Source: Trogon surrucura (taxonomy: Eukaryota; Chordata; Aves; Trogoniformes; Trogonidae). Taken from it: DNA of 64,000 bases. This document shows, one piece after another, positions 35,061 to 46,000 of the stretch. The stretch covers positions 15,667,987 to 15,731,986 of the forward strand of contig CM036622.1 in NCBI GenBank assembly GCA_020746105.1, read 5' to 3'. The notes under the pieces are model-generated. The model saw only the letters and a program-made list of their open reading frames with translations. It had not been told where the DNA came from and searched no databases. The translations under genes were made by a program, and so were the position numbers. How positions within the stretch are numbered: the first letter of the stretch is position 1; the number at the start of each line of letters is the position of its first letter.

Positions 35061-38000
35061 ATCTTTGTGGCATTCTGTGGTTTTATTAGAAATTGCCTTT
35101 CAGAGTGCTAACAAAAATGAAGGAATGCTGTTGATTCTATGACTGATTCCTAGGAAAGAGTATTAGAAACACCTGTTTAATCCCAAACTGTTCCTCATTC
35201 ATGGCCATTAGCTGAATGCAAAACCTTCAGTGGATATTTTGGGATGCAGTTACATTAAGAACTGAGCTAGAAGTTTACACAGATGTAGGACTCTTAGATA
35301 ATTTATTCAAATGTTCTGTTTCAGTGCGTTTTCCCATCATTTCCATCCCAAGCTTATCTACTGATGATCTAGTGCCTTTTGGGGGAGTAAATCTTCTTTC
35401 TCATAAAAGTTTATGAATTCATTATTTATATTGGTTTGCAAACTGCAGTCCTGGAAGTTCCCCACAGAATTTGAAGAATGTATCCAGTACTGATTAGAGT
35501 ATGTACATCTTAAAATGGTTATAACAGGTAGTGACTACTTAAACCAATAATAAGCCATAATATTTCAATAGGCTGCTAACAATTGGAACAAATTTCTGTT
35601 ACATGCAGAGCATGTTCATTATCAGTTCTGTGATGCAAGTGCTTTGGGCGTGTAAATTGTGTATAGTAAACCACAAAGGGAGAAGTAAACCAGGAAATAG
35701 TAATGGCGTGTATTGTTGCCAGCAGATGATATGAAAAATTCTAAAATAAACTTTATTGATAAGTAGAACAAGTATTATTTCTCTATTCTGGACTGGAGAC
35801 AACTGTGTGGTGTATGCTTCTGATGGAAAAAGCAGTTTATAATGAAATATTAATGCATGTGACATTTTGCCATGCCTAGGGGAAAAGGGTGTCATTTGAA
35901 AGCAGCCTGCTTTATCACAAATACCAGTATTTTTTAAAAATATTGACTTTGACATTCTTGCAATAAATTAAGATTCAGTGCCAGGATTATGAGCTTCTTC
36001 CTTCTTATGGTTTCTGCTATATGACACCCATTTATCAAACTTAAATGGCCAAATCAATACAGTGTTTCCGTAGCAGGTAGTAATTGCTTTAGACTTACTA
36101 CCTGTGCTAACAGACTTTGAGTTTTCACCATCATTCTTCACTGGCTATCCCAAGTTGCCATTTAGTAAAAAGACTAGGATACTGCTTTTCTTTTTTTTTG
36201 ACTTAGTACTTGTTAAGTATGTAAGATTGCTCTGAAAGAACTGATAAAGTGGTGGGTTATTTACACTGGCTGTTCTCCCATGTATGCACTTACGCGGTAG
36301 CCACAGTCTCCAGTTGTTTATGTTCGGTCAATACTGTGAGCTCTCTTGCAATTAATTTTACATTTTTGTTCATTAGAAGAAAAATTGTCCTGTATAATAC
36401 TTTCGTTGTGCTTACCTTTAACGAGCACTATGCATTTTCAGATTACTGAAAGGTTTATTGGTGCAGGTATTAGTAAAATTCAGCTTTTATGGCCAGTAAA
36501 ATATGTCTTTTTTTTCTTCCGAGATAATGACTTGTACACCTGGTGCTTTTATGGCATCCCATCGATTTTATTTTTAAACAGTTTTAATTAAGCTTCTGAT
36601 AGCATATGACACAAGCAAGCAATGGTGGAGTTTTTTTTCCCTTGTCTCACAAATCAAGATATTAGTGGATTAATTAATAGATAACTGTGGCCTTGAGATC
36701 TTATTAGTAGACTAAATATTTCATAGATTAGGATCTGGGTTATATGATGTTGTAAACAACAGATATAGCATCTTTTAAGTACATTGAGTTCAGCTGATGT
36801 TTTCATGGACATTTGACTAATTTTGTTTTTAGGACTTTATACTTAAACGGCCCTTTTTCAGGCGTATGCCTCATATATGTGGTTTTGGTTGGTGCTGCTG
36901 CAGAAGAGCAAAGAGAAAGATCCATCCTGCCAGGATAGGCATGTCATCTAAAAACCAAAAAAGCTGGATGGCTGCTTTAGTGACAAATTTTCCTTATTCC
37001 TGTGATTTCCCGCTCTACTCAACAAAAGTGTTATTATTCATTCCCAGCTTTCTATCCAAATTTACTTAAGATTATCTGCAGCAAGGGACAGAAGGAAATA
37101 AAAGTGAAGGAAAGAAAATCACATGTGGGTATGTAATATTCATATGGACTAGCAGAACTTAATGCTTTGTATGAGAAGATGTGTGTAGTTCTTAAGCCCA
37201 AGGAGAAAAGGTAAAGCCTTAAAAGTCCAATCAAGTAATAAACATAATATTTAAATAATATAGCAAGGATAGTAAGTGTTATGGATGAATGTTTTTATTT
37301 CCATAGTTGTTGAAATTTTAATGCCTATTTCATTTTGAGCTGCTACTTTTTTCATAAGGACCAGAAAGACCATCCATTCATTTCAAAATGAAACGATAAA
37401 CTCCCTGCAAGAGGCAGCAATTCATCCTGTCTGTGTGCAAAGCTTCTGCCACCATGGATTTCCAAGTCAATCCCCAGATATTGTCACATAGTGAAAAAAT
37501 GAGGCAAAATAATTCAGATTCATGACCTTGGTGAGCCTCTTGCTGTCACAGTAGTATTTAAAATCTTTAAGGGCACTGATTCTGGTTATCTAATCCTGAT
37601 ACATATTTAGAAAGCATATAAGCAGCCAGACTAAGAGGCCAGTGCTTGGCATTGAAAGATGCATGAAAAAAGGCACAAGAAGACTACCAGACAAATCAGG
37701 TTTCCCTTCCTTTTTGTACATCTATGTTTTTAAGCTTGTGAAGCGTTAGACATCCTTGATCTCTGAAAACCTGGGATCTATAAGTTAATTCTTGTGTAAA
37801 AAATAAATGTGTCATTTATCTACCATTTTTTTATGTTGTCATTTCTCATTAAATCGAATGTTCCTGTGTTATTTATAGAACTTCAGCTTTAAAGGCTTAC
37901 CGGTGCAGCCTGAACATTTACCAGATTTACACTACCAGTATGTCTCAGTGACAGCCAAAAGAGAGAGAAAGAGAGATCTGCAGATAGCCTAATAAAATAA

Positions 38001-41000
38001 AGTTTGAAAAGGCAGGAAAATGTGTATGTGTACGTGTATTGTAGTTAACATTTTAAAGCAAATCACCGATCTGTCAGTAAATCAGACAGGGAATCCAAGG
38101 AGGAGAAAAACTGATGAACAGGACTACAAATGAAATTTGAGATAACCTTAGAAAATGAATAAACATAAATGGAAGTAGTTTAGCATTGTTTAGTCTGCTC
38201 TGAATTACTCATGGTCAATTTAATGAAAGTGGCATGTTTTACAAAGTACTACCAAAAAGCTGAGCAATCTTTTTCCACAAAACATTTATTAATAGTGTGA
38301 AAATAACACCAGAAAAAAAAAAAAAAAGCTGTGACATTCTATGAGTACTGCAGGTTTGCAGAGATCGTTGTAAATGTAAAAACCCCTATTCTGAAAATTC
38401 AGATTGGCCAACTTTTACTTATTTAGGAAATAGCATAGTCAGTTGATAAACAAAAAGGCTGTTCTTGTATTTCCTACACCCTTACCGTGGAGATTCTCGT
38501 TTCTTATTAAGTGTTTCTGTGGGATGTAGCAGATAAGATAATAACACTTAAGAGCATTCTCCTCACCTTCATGTTTCCTACTTCAAAGACGTGTTGGGGG
38601 ATGGTTGCCACCTACTTGTTAAAATGCGAGGTGATAAAAGTTACCACTCCCTGTCTCTCACGCCTGCGCTGGTGCCGCAGTACCAGTGAATAAGGTGCAG
38701 AAAAAAAGAGCGCAGTTTTGCTGCAAAACTCCATACTTTGTGAACTCATTCAGAGAGTAAAGCTACTGAGAAAAATATTGTTGGTTTTATTTAGTCAGTT
38801 TTTCCAACCACAACGGTGTCATAAGAGCTGTCGTTTTTTTGCTGGTTAACAGTTGTCTCATTAAACAGGTTGAGAAATACTTTCATAGCTTCATAGACTC
38901 ATAAAAATATGACTTGTGTGTTTGTGTCTAATCAAATTCCACCAATGTGGTCAAAGGAAACCACAAAATTCCAATTTCTTTAACATTTGGGAAAGAAAAA
39001 GACCCATGCCTATGCTCCTGAAATTCATTTATATTTTGGGAAATCACAGTTATATCAGATGTTGTAGTTTCAATTAAAGTGGCAAATGTAGTAGGCTGTT
39101 GTTTCATCTGCTTGCCAGGATCTGTCACCTCTTTGCCAAAGGAAAGATATTACCCTAATGAGAGCCTTAGAGGCACCAGAGTAGCTATTGTTTATGAGGA
39201 ATACAATATGGTCAGAATAAAACTACATCCTTTGATCTGTGTATCACTGTGTTTCCCCTACGGATGCTGTGTCTAGTGGATAAGACCTTTTAAAGATTGT
39301 CAAAGCAATCCAGCAGCCTCGCAACATGTTTCCTTTATCAGTTTAATGGGCACATGTAAAACAACAATTAAAATACCATTTCTACAATCAAAAAACAAAT
39401 CTATTTGTCTGAAACGTGGTCTGCTGTGAACAACTGAATGGTAACCCTGTCCAGGGCTTGAATTTTCATGATCACCCACTTTCTTCCTGGGGTTGACTTC
39501 CCTCAGTGCCCTGCTCCATCTGCCCTGTGCCTGCAGAGCAGATCCCAGGTAACTTGACAGTCACCTTGCCCTGGGCTAAGTGTGTGTGTGTGCGGATGAA
39601 AGAAGAGCATGTATGTCTAAAAGCTTGCCTTTTCCCTCCACCTGTGTCAGCTGATCTAGTGAAAGAAACTCTTTCTTCCTTGAAATTGTATTTGCCCATG
39701 TGTACACTGGCTTCTTCGAGTTAGTTTACATTAAGATTTATTCCGATTAGTATGATTCGGTCCTCCTTTGTGCAGAAAAATGCTGCATTATCTTTTTGGA
39801 CTGGGCCCGTGTTTGCATTAAATGCAGTGACTGCGTTACCTAAAGGGACCTTGACCTTTGATTTGTACCTCTTGCCATTGCTGTATGAAAAGTAATAAGC
39901 AGCTCTCATGGATTTGGTGAGATCAGCGTGTTTAGCCCTAGTTACTGGACAGATGAGGTACTAAACCTATTTGACTACCCTGCGATAAGTCGGTGTTAGC
40001 AAAAGGATATATGTCATGTAAATATTTAGCGTTAGAGTTGCGGGAACATCAGTCAAGTCTACTTAGTGTGATGCTTGAGAAAAACTCATTCTGAGTAGCA
40101 CAGATTTTGGAAGCTGAGGGGAACTAAGCTTCTGGGTATCCAATGACTATAAAGACGTTGCCCATCTCCACAACTTTGAGTGCTTGCCTACAGTGAATGG
40201 ATAAAATACATGATCAAATAGCAACTATTATTTCCATAACAGCTGCATTTATTAAGAAGTACTGAGAAAAGCAAGAAAGAAAATGTCAAGGGAACAGGGA
40301 AGTGTAGGCACTAAAATCTAGGCGTCTTAAACACAGTTATTTGCTTCCGTGTTTATGCATGCAGCAGTTTTCTTTTGTGCAGTTGTTTGTCTTGTTTCCT
40401 GTTGTGGCTACACAGTTTCTTAAACCACACAGTATTGCAATCCCTCTCCGAAGTAAGCTGTCATGTTTTATAAATATTTAGTCCTGCTTTTTTTTTAGCC
40501 TTGCCTAACTTTTTAGGTATTTTAGCAGTGGAGGTTTGTAACGTACAGTGAGGTTAGACTTGTCTCATTTATTTACATCTTTTTCATTTCTGCATGTGTC
40601 ATTTTTGAAAACAGAACATTGTTCCTGAAATTATTTTGTCCATCAATGCCTGGATAGCTCGAAAAATCCAGACCAAAGAGCTCTATTGCTTTCACAGCCT
40701 GAAAATTGAGCTCTACCGACTCTGCTTCAATTGCAACCACTATTAAAAGCTTTAGGAAGCTCTTGGCTCGATCAGTGGGATGTAAAGTCTCTAAATTTCA
40801 CAAAACAATTTATGTTAAACTAGTATTTTGAAGCAATTTTGTTTAATAAAGCTCTTTTTTTTTTTGCAGGAAAATCTTTAGTGTAACTGTTTAAGCTTAC
40901 TCCTGAGAGTTGCTGTGTAGAGAAGTTTCTGAGTATCAGGAGACTAAAGATGATGTGTTTACAGGAGCAAGCAGGAAATATGTAGTGAATGTCTGAAATA

Positions 41001-41500
41001 ATTTTAAGAGACACTAAATTGATGTTGACCTCTGCACTTCTGATCCATTTAATCAAGTGTATTTACCCATAAGTGTTAGATGCAATAAGAAATATGTACC
41101 TAGAACTCTGTTCTTTGGATAGTAACTCCTTTGGTTTCTCACTCCAGAAGAATTTCAGTTGCAGCAGCTGGATATTACAGAAATATTTGTCAATTTCTTA
41201 AATGTATTTATTTACTAAGTTTTATGCTTCTCGTCAGTACAGAGAAAGATAAAAATCATTTCCCAAGACATTTAATAAAATCTGATCTTCAAAATTATTG
41301 CCCAATTAAGTGCAAACAAAACAAAAGTTAATATGGCTTTGATTTTAGCTGTCAGTAATTTTGATGTATTTCAGCCCGTACGCTGATTTTAATATTTTGA
41401 AGAGCATAACTGCCAGTTGGGGAATCACTCGGAGTATGTTTAGTATAATATCGCATGGGTTAAATACTCAGCTTTGATATATATGAGTTCTTTGTGTCTG

Positions 41501-41700
41501 GGGGCTGGTTAGCTCACTCGGTTGAGCGTGGTGCTGATAACACTAAGGTCATGGGTTCAGTCCCCGTTTGGTCCCCGTGTGTTGTCTGATCTTGCTGAGA
41601 TGCGTCCCTGTCTATGACAGGGAGGTTGGATTAAATGATCTCTAAGGTCCCTTCCAGCCTAGGCCATTCTATAATTCTGTGATTCTATGATTCTATGACA
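41501..41700 (+). mobile_element. tRNA-Ile-derived SINE with CR1 tail (TguSINE1-like)
   Basis: The head (about 41503-41574) matches a eukaryotic tRNA-Ile in sequence order: ggctggttagctcactcgg (A box region), gagcgtggtgctgataac (anticodon arm, GAT where the usual gene has AAT), aaggtcatg, then ggttcagtcccc (B box). Mismatches in the acceptor and D arms argue against a working tRNA gene. A linker of about 36 bases follows. From 41611 on it is a CR1 3' end: gacagggaggttggattaaa, gatctctaaggtcccttcca and a terminal attctgtgattctatgattc. SINEs of this design are transcribed by RNA polymerase III from the A and B boxes and moved by CR1 reverse transcriptase, which recognises the shared tail. The architecture matches the songbird family TguSINE1. 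No flanking duplication is obvious. Confidence 0.9.
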
Positions 41701-42492
41701 GAGTTGTAGTCGATGACCTGCCCAAGGATCTTGCACACTCTGGTACCGAATGATGCGCTAAGAAAGGCTTTTTTGGGTGCTGGATCATTTAGTCTCTGCT
41801 ATAGTGCAAAGCAAGCTTATGCTAATGTAGGGTTCCTGTGGATTTTTAAAGCAAGTGTGAGGTTGTGCGATATTAGAAGGACTGTGTAAATGTCCTCAAG
41901 TGCCAAATTTGATCATACTCAAATCAATACTTGGTATTACTTTACAAATGCTACTTTAATTCTTAAAATATGTTCAGCAATATGCAAGTAACATTAAGAA
42001 GTTAGCACCTGTCTAAACCTAGATCTTCATTTTACAATACCCGTATTGTTCAGGCCTTGATACCATGAGTTAATAAACCATATATTCACAAAAATAGAGG
42101 TTCATGTAACCTAATGTTTTGTTAAGAAAATTTACCTTCAACGGTATTTTTGAGATTTTTCAGATTGCAAAACATTTTTATGGTCTACGATCACTGAGGA
42201 AATTAAGGTACTTCTCCTGCTTATTTTATGGGTGAATGTAAAACTGATTAGCATATCTAATAAAGAGATGCCTTTTATTAATAAAAATTACAGTCTTTTC
42301 TGAAATAATAGGAAAATTCTGTTCCCCCAGTTGATACAGATGCTGTACTTGAATATCAGCATCTCAATTTCTTAATCCCTTGGAAAAAAAAGAAAAATGA
42401 AAATACATAATAATCTCAGTTTACTTGAAAATCAAGATCTATACATACATACTGATGATAGCATGATCAATTTAATTATGATAGTTACCTTT
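41701..42492. other. Unique spacer between SINE and LTR
   Basis: This is AT-rich sequence with no open frame, repeat or motif that I can support. Confidence 0.5.
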
Positions 42493-42611
42493 TATCATGG
42501 TTTAAACCCAGCTGGCAGCTAAGCCCCACACAGCTGCTCACTCACTCCCCTCCCCCAGTGGGATGAGGGAGAGAATCAGAAGAGTAACAGTGGGAAATCT
42601 CTTGGCTTGAG

Positions 42612-42687
<76 letters not shown>

Positions 42688-43086
42688 CAACAACAACAAC
42701 AACAACAACAAAAATAATATCATCTCAAGACTGATACAAATGAAGAACAGTTACTCACCACCAATTGACTGATGTCCAGCCTGTTCCCAAACAGTGTCCC
42801 CACGACCAACTTTCCCCCAGCTTTATATGCTGAGCATGATGTCATATGGTCTGGAATATCCCTTTGTCAGTTGGGGTCAGCTGTCCTGGCTGCGTCCCCT
42901 CCCAGCTTTTTGTGCAGCCCCAACCTTCTCGCTGGCAGGGCAGCATGAGAGCTGAACAGTCCTTGACTTAGCAACAACTAAAAGATCCCTGTGTAAGCAA
43001 CGTTATTCTCATCCCAAATCCAAACCACAACCCTATGCCAGGTACTAGGAAAAAAAAATGACTTTATCCCAGCCAAAAACAGGACA
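42493..43086 (-). mobile_element. Complete solo ERV LTR, inverted relative to the other two copies
   Basis: Read on the minus strand it begins tgtcctgttttggctggg (43086 downward). It continues through gtggtttggatttgggatga, ttgttgctaagtcaaggact and gctgggaggggacgcagcca, then gatattccagaccatatgac, and ends with gtttaaaccatgata. A TATA-like catataaag lies at about 42821-42831 (minus), in the U3 position expected for an LTR promoter. Each edge is next to the same short word (cttt at 42489-42492 and 43087-43090), consistent with a 4-5 base target-site duplication. Without internal gag, pol or env, it is a solo LTR left by recombination between two LTRs. It contains a long compound trinucleotide repeat at a T-rich site in the family, lengthening it compared with the 5332-5876 copy. 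Confidence 0.92.
42612..42711. repeat. Compound (TAA)n(CAA)n microsatellite inside the LTR
   Basis: About 24 units of aat/taa (42612-42684) pass directly into about 9 units of caa (42685-42711). On the minus strand this reads TTG then TTA units, which explains a spurious poly-leucine open frame (42723-42538). The repeat probably grew from the shorter T-rich segment present at the same place in the other LTR copy. Confidence 0.95.
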
Positions 43087-46000
43087 CTTTTTCAATTGTA
43101 TAAATTAGGAATGGGAAAAAGAGAAAAAATTCAAAGATTTCATAACAAATTCCAGTACAGAGTCATCAGAAGTAAGCAGTGTGAATAGTTCAGACTAACC
43201 ACAACCAATTTGGTAACTTGGAATTACAAGAAATGAAGAGCACAATTACAATAGTAGGGAAGTCAGCTGCATTTATTTTTATAAAACTACTGAAATAGCC
43301 ACAAAGGAAAATTAAATACTTACTTTTAAAAGAGTTGTTTGTGTCACACAACACAAGAAGTCTAAATTACTGGTTTATTAATCGACCTGAAAGTATTTAG
43401 GAGAAAAAGTGCAGGATACCGTAGAAGATACAAATAAATAATTTAATATTTTACGGATAGATAATTATTAGGCAGCAGAATATTTCATTTAGTCTGATGT
43501 CCATTGTACTACGTGAAAAACATGTTCCTCATGCAAAATGAAGTGTGGCTTTTTATGGTAAACTCGGTGAAGAAAGAAACTAAAGCAGATACCGTCAGGA
43601 AAATGCCACTGTATCACTTAAATCATGAGTACAATTTTGGTTGGTGCAAAAATAATTTCACTCCTGAACAGCCTGCTTATTCAGACAAGAAAAGATAAAA
43701 GGGGGAGATGTAGATCAAGTGGCTGATGGCAGAGAGCAGTTTTCAACCAAACGCGAGCAATGAGCCTCTTGCTGCACACAGATTGTTGAGTGCTTGAAAT
43801 TCCCCAGAACTTAGCTGAAGGTGATTCAAAATGTTTAAAATGTGTTTCATTTAGTTTTCTTCTATTTGTTTGTTTATTCCTGGAGTATTTGAAAATATTT
43901 TGATGAGAAAGAAGGGATACAGACTAGAAGAAATTATTGACAAATACACTGAATAAGACACTTTCCAGGTACAGTTTTTAATTGCTTTGTTTCCTCTAAT
44001 GAATTATCATTCCATATTAATATAATCATGAGAAACAATAGATCAATACATAAAAGCATATATAAAAATCTTATATAAAAGTTATATAGAACGTACATAA
44101 TTTGTTATAAATCAGTGGTTTGTGTTTAGGAAGGTTAATGTAATTTTACACACTTTTCATTTGCAATAGTATAGAGACTTAATGGTGAAATTTCATTTTC
44201 ACAGACAAAGAAACAGCTATCTTTGTTCTTTGGATAGCAGTTTTGTTTGCTGATCACTGAATCCAAATATGTGAATCCAGATATATTTCAGCCAGATATA
44301 TTTGACCCAAAGAGAAGAAAATCATTAATATTCTTGAATGTAGGGCTCCGTAGTTTAGAAAATAGTAAGCAAGTAATTCTGCCCCTCATTCCTTCATGGT
44401 ACATCACTTTCAGAGGCTAACTTTGAGATCTTCTTATTTTCCATTTTGTACATAGATATATGTAATATTATAGGACTCTATAAAACATACCATCATGCCG
44501 AGCAAACTCTGGGAAATTTAACCAAATTGAAAACAGGCCTCCAGACTGTTAATGATGAAATGCTTGCAGTGTTCCAAAGGGACATTGCCATTCACGAGCA
44601 GCTGGCTTTGATCCCTAATAGCATGCATTGAAAGATGATTAAAAATACATATGTGGTTCCCTGAGACATTGTGTGTTTCCCAAAAGCTCTGTGTGGGTGT
44701 TACGCATCTCAGAGGGTGAGGAACATAGGCTGATTCCAGGTGTGTTTGAGTAGAGAAGGTCTGCATTACAGATGAGTTTGTGAAGTTCCTAGCAAGATTC
44801 TTTCAGAGGAGCAGATGTCCTCATCGGGTCACCTTCCCTTCCTCCCCGCTCCCATACCTGTATCCAGGCCCCATTCCATCACTGCAGACACCTCCGTAAC
44901 CCAACACAAGCCAGAACTCCACCTCTTGTCTTCACAACCGGTCTCGGCTGTGCTACAGACTTCTCAGGAGTAGTCTCTGTACTTGCCTGGGGGTTAACAC
45001 TCGGTTCAGGACACATAAATTATACTGTTTCTGTTACACTTGAAATCACAGGGTTATCATTGTTCTCGGAGGATTTGTATAAGAGACAAGTTTGTGTTGA
45101 TTACACTGAGTATCGTCGGCTCTCCAGGAAAAATGGAGTTGATAAAAAAAGATAATTTGTTTTCACTGAGATAAATACACATAAAAATGTGTGATGGTGG
45201 AAATCCGGGGTCTGGTGTTTAGATTAACACGGTCTTAATCTGGTTGCTACTATCTGGACTAATTTTTGTAACCTTGTGTTATCATTAACAGACGTTCCTT
45301 AGCCCAAGGCAGTGTTTCATTTAAAATTATGGAGCAAAATAAATGAACTAAAGCACTGTAGGTTTTTCTAAACTGTAAAAACAGAGAGATACCGTATTTC
45401 TCCATGGGAGAAAGACAGTGTAACAACCGTCTCATATAATTAGCTGGAACAATTTGGGGAGATTTCTAGAGATAATAAGTTTAATTCTAAATATTTTGAT
45501 AAAATCCTTGTTGCCTTGGCAAATCGTAAGAAATGGGCTTTCTGCAGGTGACCTACTTGGAGTTGGTGGGAATAGACTGATGAATCTCTGCACAGTTTCA
45601 GCTGTCACTGGAGCCATGGCTCAGGAGGAAATAAGTCGTATTTACCCGATTTCAGTGCAGATGCTTTGTTACATAAATTCAGTTGTTATCATATTATCAT
45701 TTTGTATTATAATTGCATTGGATCTAGTTCTTAAATTCACAAATCATACAGGTAAATAGACTTACAGTGTATGGTATGCTAAACCATATATGTATTAAAC
45801 CAATGAAATCAATTCAATCTTGTATAGGTCATCAAAAATGAATAGATAATTAAAAATTCCAAACTGTGATAGCTAAGAGCTAGTTCTTAGTCAGGTAGTT
45901 GTGTGATCATTATAGTTTTACAAGAGGTATAAAAACAGACTGTTGGTAATTTTTAATGAAGAGAGCAATATTTAATAATACCACCTTACTCTAGTATTTT

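Larger units (their letters stand above)
32583..41500. other. Long unique non-coding block
   Basis: No gene is recognised in about 9 kb. It contains a (TA)n microsatellite (33023-33057) and a CpG-richer patch at about 34640-35060. An A-run at about 38313-38328 is also present. The frame at 34634-35059 (minus, 141 codons) owes its length to the locally higher GC and has no domain I can identify. Confidence 0.5.

Noticed and set aside
41503-41574. Functional tRNA-Ile gene
   Set aside because: Stem mismatches, an altered anticodon loop and the attached CR1 tail show it is the head of a SINE.
42538-42723. 61-codon poly-leucine open frame (minus)
   Set aside because: It is a translation of the TAA/CAA microsatellite inside an LTR, not a gene.
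44446-44631. Frame with faint resemblance to a retroviral envelope transmembrane region
   Set aside because: The resemblance rests on a few spaced hydrophobic and polar residues; no disulfide motif, fusion peptide or neighbouring retroviral sequence is present.
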